DNA of 64,000 bases from Crotophaga sulcirostris (taxonomy: Eukaryota; Chordata; Aves; Cuculiformes; Crotophagidae), in assembly GCA_013397455.1 (NCBI GenBank), contig VYZB01000024.1, forward strand, positions 1,698,905-1,762,904. Direction: 5' to 3'. The stretch's first letter is position 1, and each line of letters begins with the position of its first letter. This document shows, piece by piece, positions 63,491 to 64,000 of the stretch. A program made the translations under genes and the position numbers. Below the pieces are notes generated by a model. The model was not told the DNA's origin. It worked only from the letters and a program-made list of their open reading frames with translations, and did not search any database.

Positions 63491-64000
63491 TTAAAAAATG
63501 GGAGATTTGCAAAGCAGCTTGTCTCTTATTTAAAGTCCATAAATTAGTGGATTCTGAAGAGACTGCCAGAGTCAGTATCGAATTTCTGCAGGAATTTTGG
63601 CTGCAGGAGACAGTAAGTTGCAGGTGGTAATGGCTGCTTAATGATCTTTATCGTTTCCTCTCCGTTGTCCCCTGAATGCTTGTTGCTCTCTCTTTGACCT
63701 AATGACACTGTTTTCAGCCTAAGTCAGGCCTTAGCATGAACTGTGTCTTAGCCAAAGCCTGAGCAAGAGTTGAGTGCAGTCACAGGACCCATCCGTGACT
63801 ACTGGAGCATCATAGGTTTTGCCATTCAGAATTTCTCACATACTGTTACAATTCCCTGGTCCCCAGTGGGGTCAAATGGGGTCATCATATGCTGGCAACA
63901 ATGCTGCACCAGTTGTCAAGAGCAGGGGGTGGAGTGAGGGGGAAAAATATCATTGTGAGCAGCAAGTTGTCTGAAGATGCTGTGGTATCTCCCTTCCTGG

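Larger units (their letters stand above)
59949..64000. other. Non-coding DNA without a recognisable gene
   Basis: No exon or RNA gene is recognised. Within it lie a weak SINE-like match at 60868-60960, a T18 run at 61340-61357 and an old repeat fragment at 63396-63490. Overlapping frames on both strands at 60674-61061 lie over the SINE-like match. Confidence 0.6.

Noticed and set aside
1..64000. tRNA, rRNA, small nuclear RNA genes, CRISPR arrays or bacterial-type operons
   Set aside because: No cloverleaf with intact A and B boxes, no snRNA hallmark, no regularly spaced repeats, and no long tandem coding frames were seen. The repeats present are of vertebrate type.
1..64000. Endogenous retrovirus sequence
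   Set aside because: No LTR pair, primer-binding site, or recognisable gag, pol or env reading was found. The only reverse transcriptase remnant belongs to CR1.

Overview
This window looks like vertebrate nuclear DNA, most likely from a bird or another sauropsid. I find no convincing host gene in it. All open frames are short (the longest is 182 codons), they overlap one another on both strands, and none except those inside retrotransposon copies resembles a protein family I recognise. The background is AT-rich and CpG-poor. What can be identified is interspersed repeats: five CR1 (chicken repeat 1) LINE copies, several old SINE-like fragments with the MIR-type core, a hAT-like inverted-terminal fragment, and other decayed repeats. 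CR1 copies with short octamer-type tails are typical of bird genomes. I cannot name the species.

Layout: 1-8.3 kb is AT-rich non-coding DNA with one hAT-like fragment (4848-5027), homeodomain-site-rich AT sequence near 6.1 kb and a perfect inverted repeat near 7.57 kb. 8367 to about 10330 holds the largest element, a decayed minus-strand CR1 carrying the linker, reverse transcriptase and C-terminal parts of ORF2. 10.3-24.98 kb is mostly featureless. A 40-base assembly gap preceded by poly-G lies at 24981-25020. A 5'-truncated plus-strand CR1 follows (25902-26345), flanked by a candidate 8-bp target-site duplication. 26.4-37.5 kb is non-coding, with an old SINE at 34.7 kb. Further CR1 fragments lie at 37.5 kb (minus), 42.6 kb (plus) and 48.4 kb (plus). 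An old SINE in minus orientation lies at 53.0 kb. From 56.6 to 60 kb there is a pair of diverged direct repeats about 3.1 kb apart, and between them a G-rich patch that carries the longest open frame. The last 4 kb holds a weak SINE-like match, a poly-T run and an old amniote repeat at 63.4 kb.

The window is best read as intergenic or intronic sequence, possibly part of a gene-poor region with unverified conserved non-coding elements. There are no operons, CRISPR arrays, tRNA or rRNA genes and no sign of an undescribed multi-gene system. The observations most worth checking are the 3.1-kb-spaced repeat pair, the CR1 subfamily with a GTGATACT-type tail and its flanking duplication, the G-rich patch at 58.7 kb, and the AT-rich dyad and homeodomain-site clusters.
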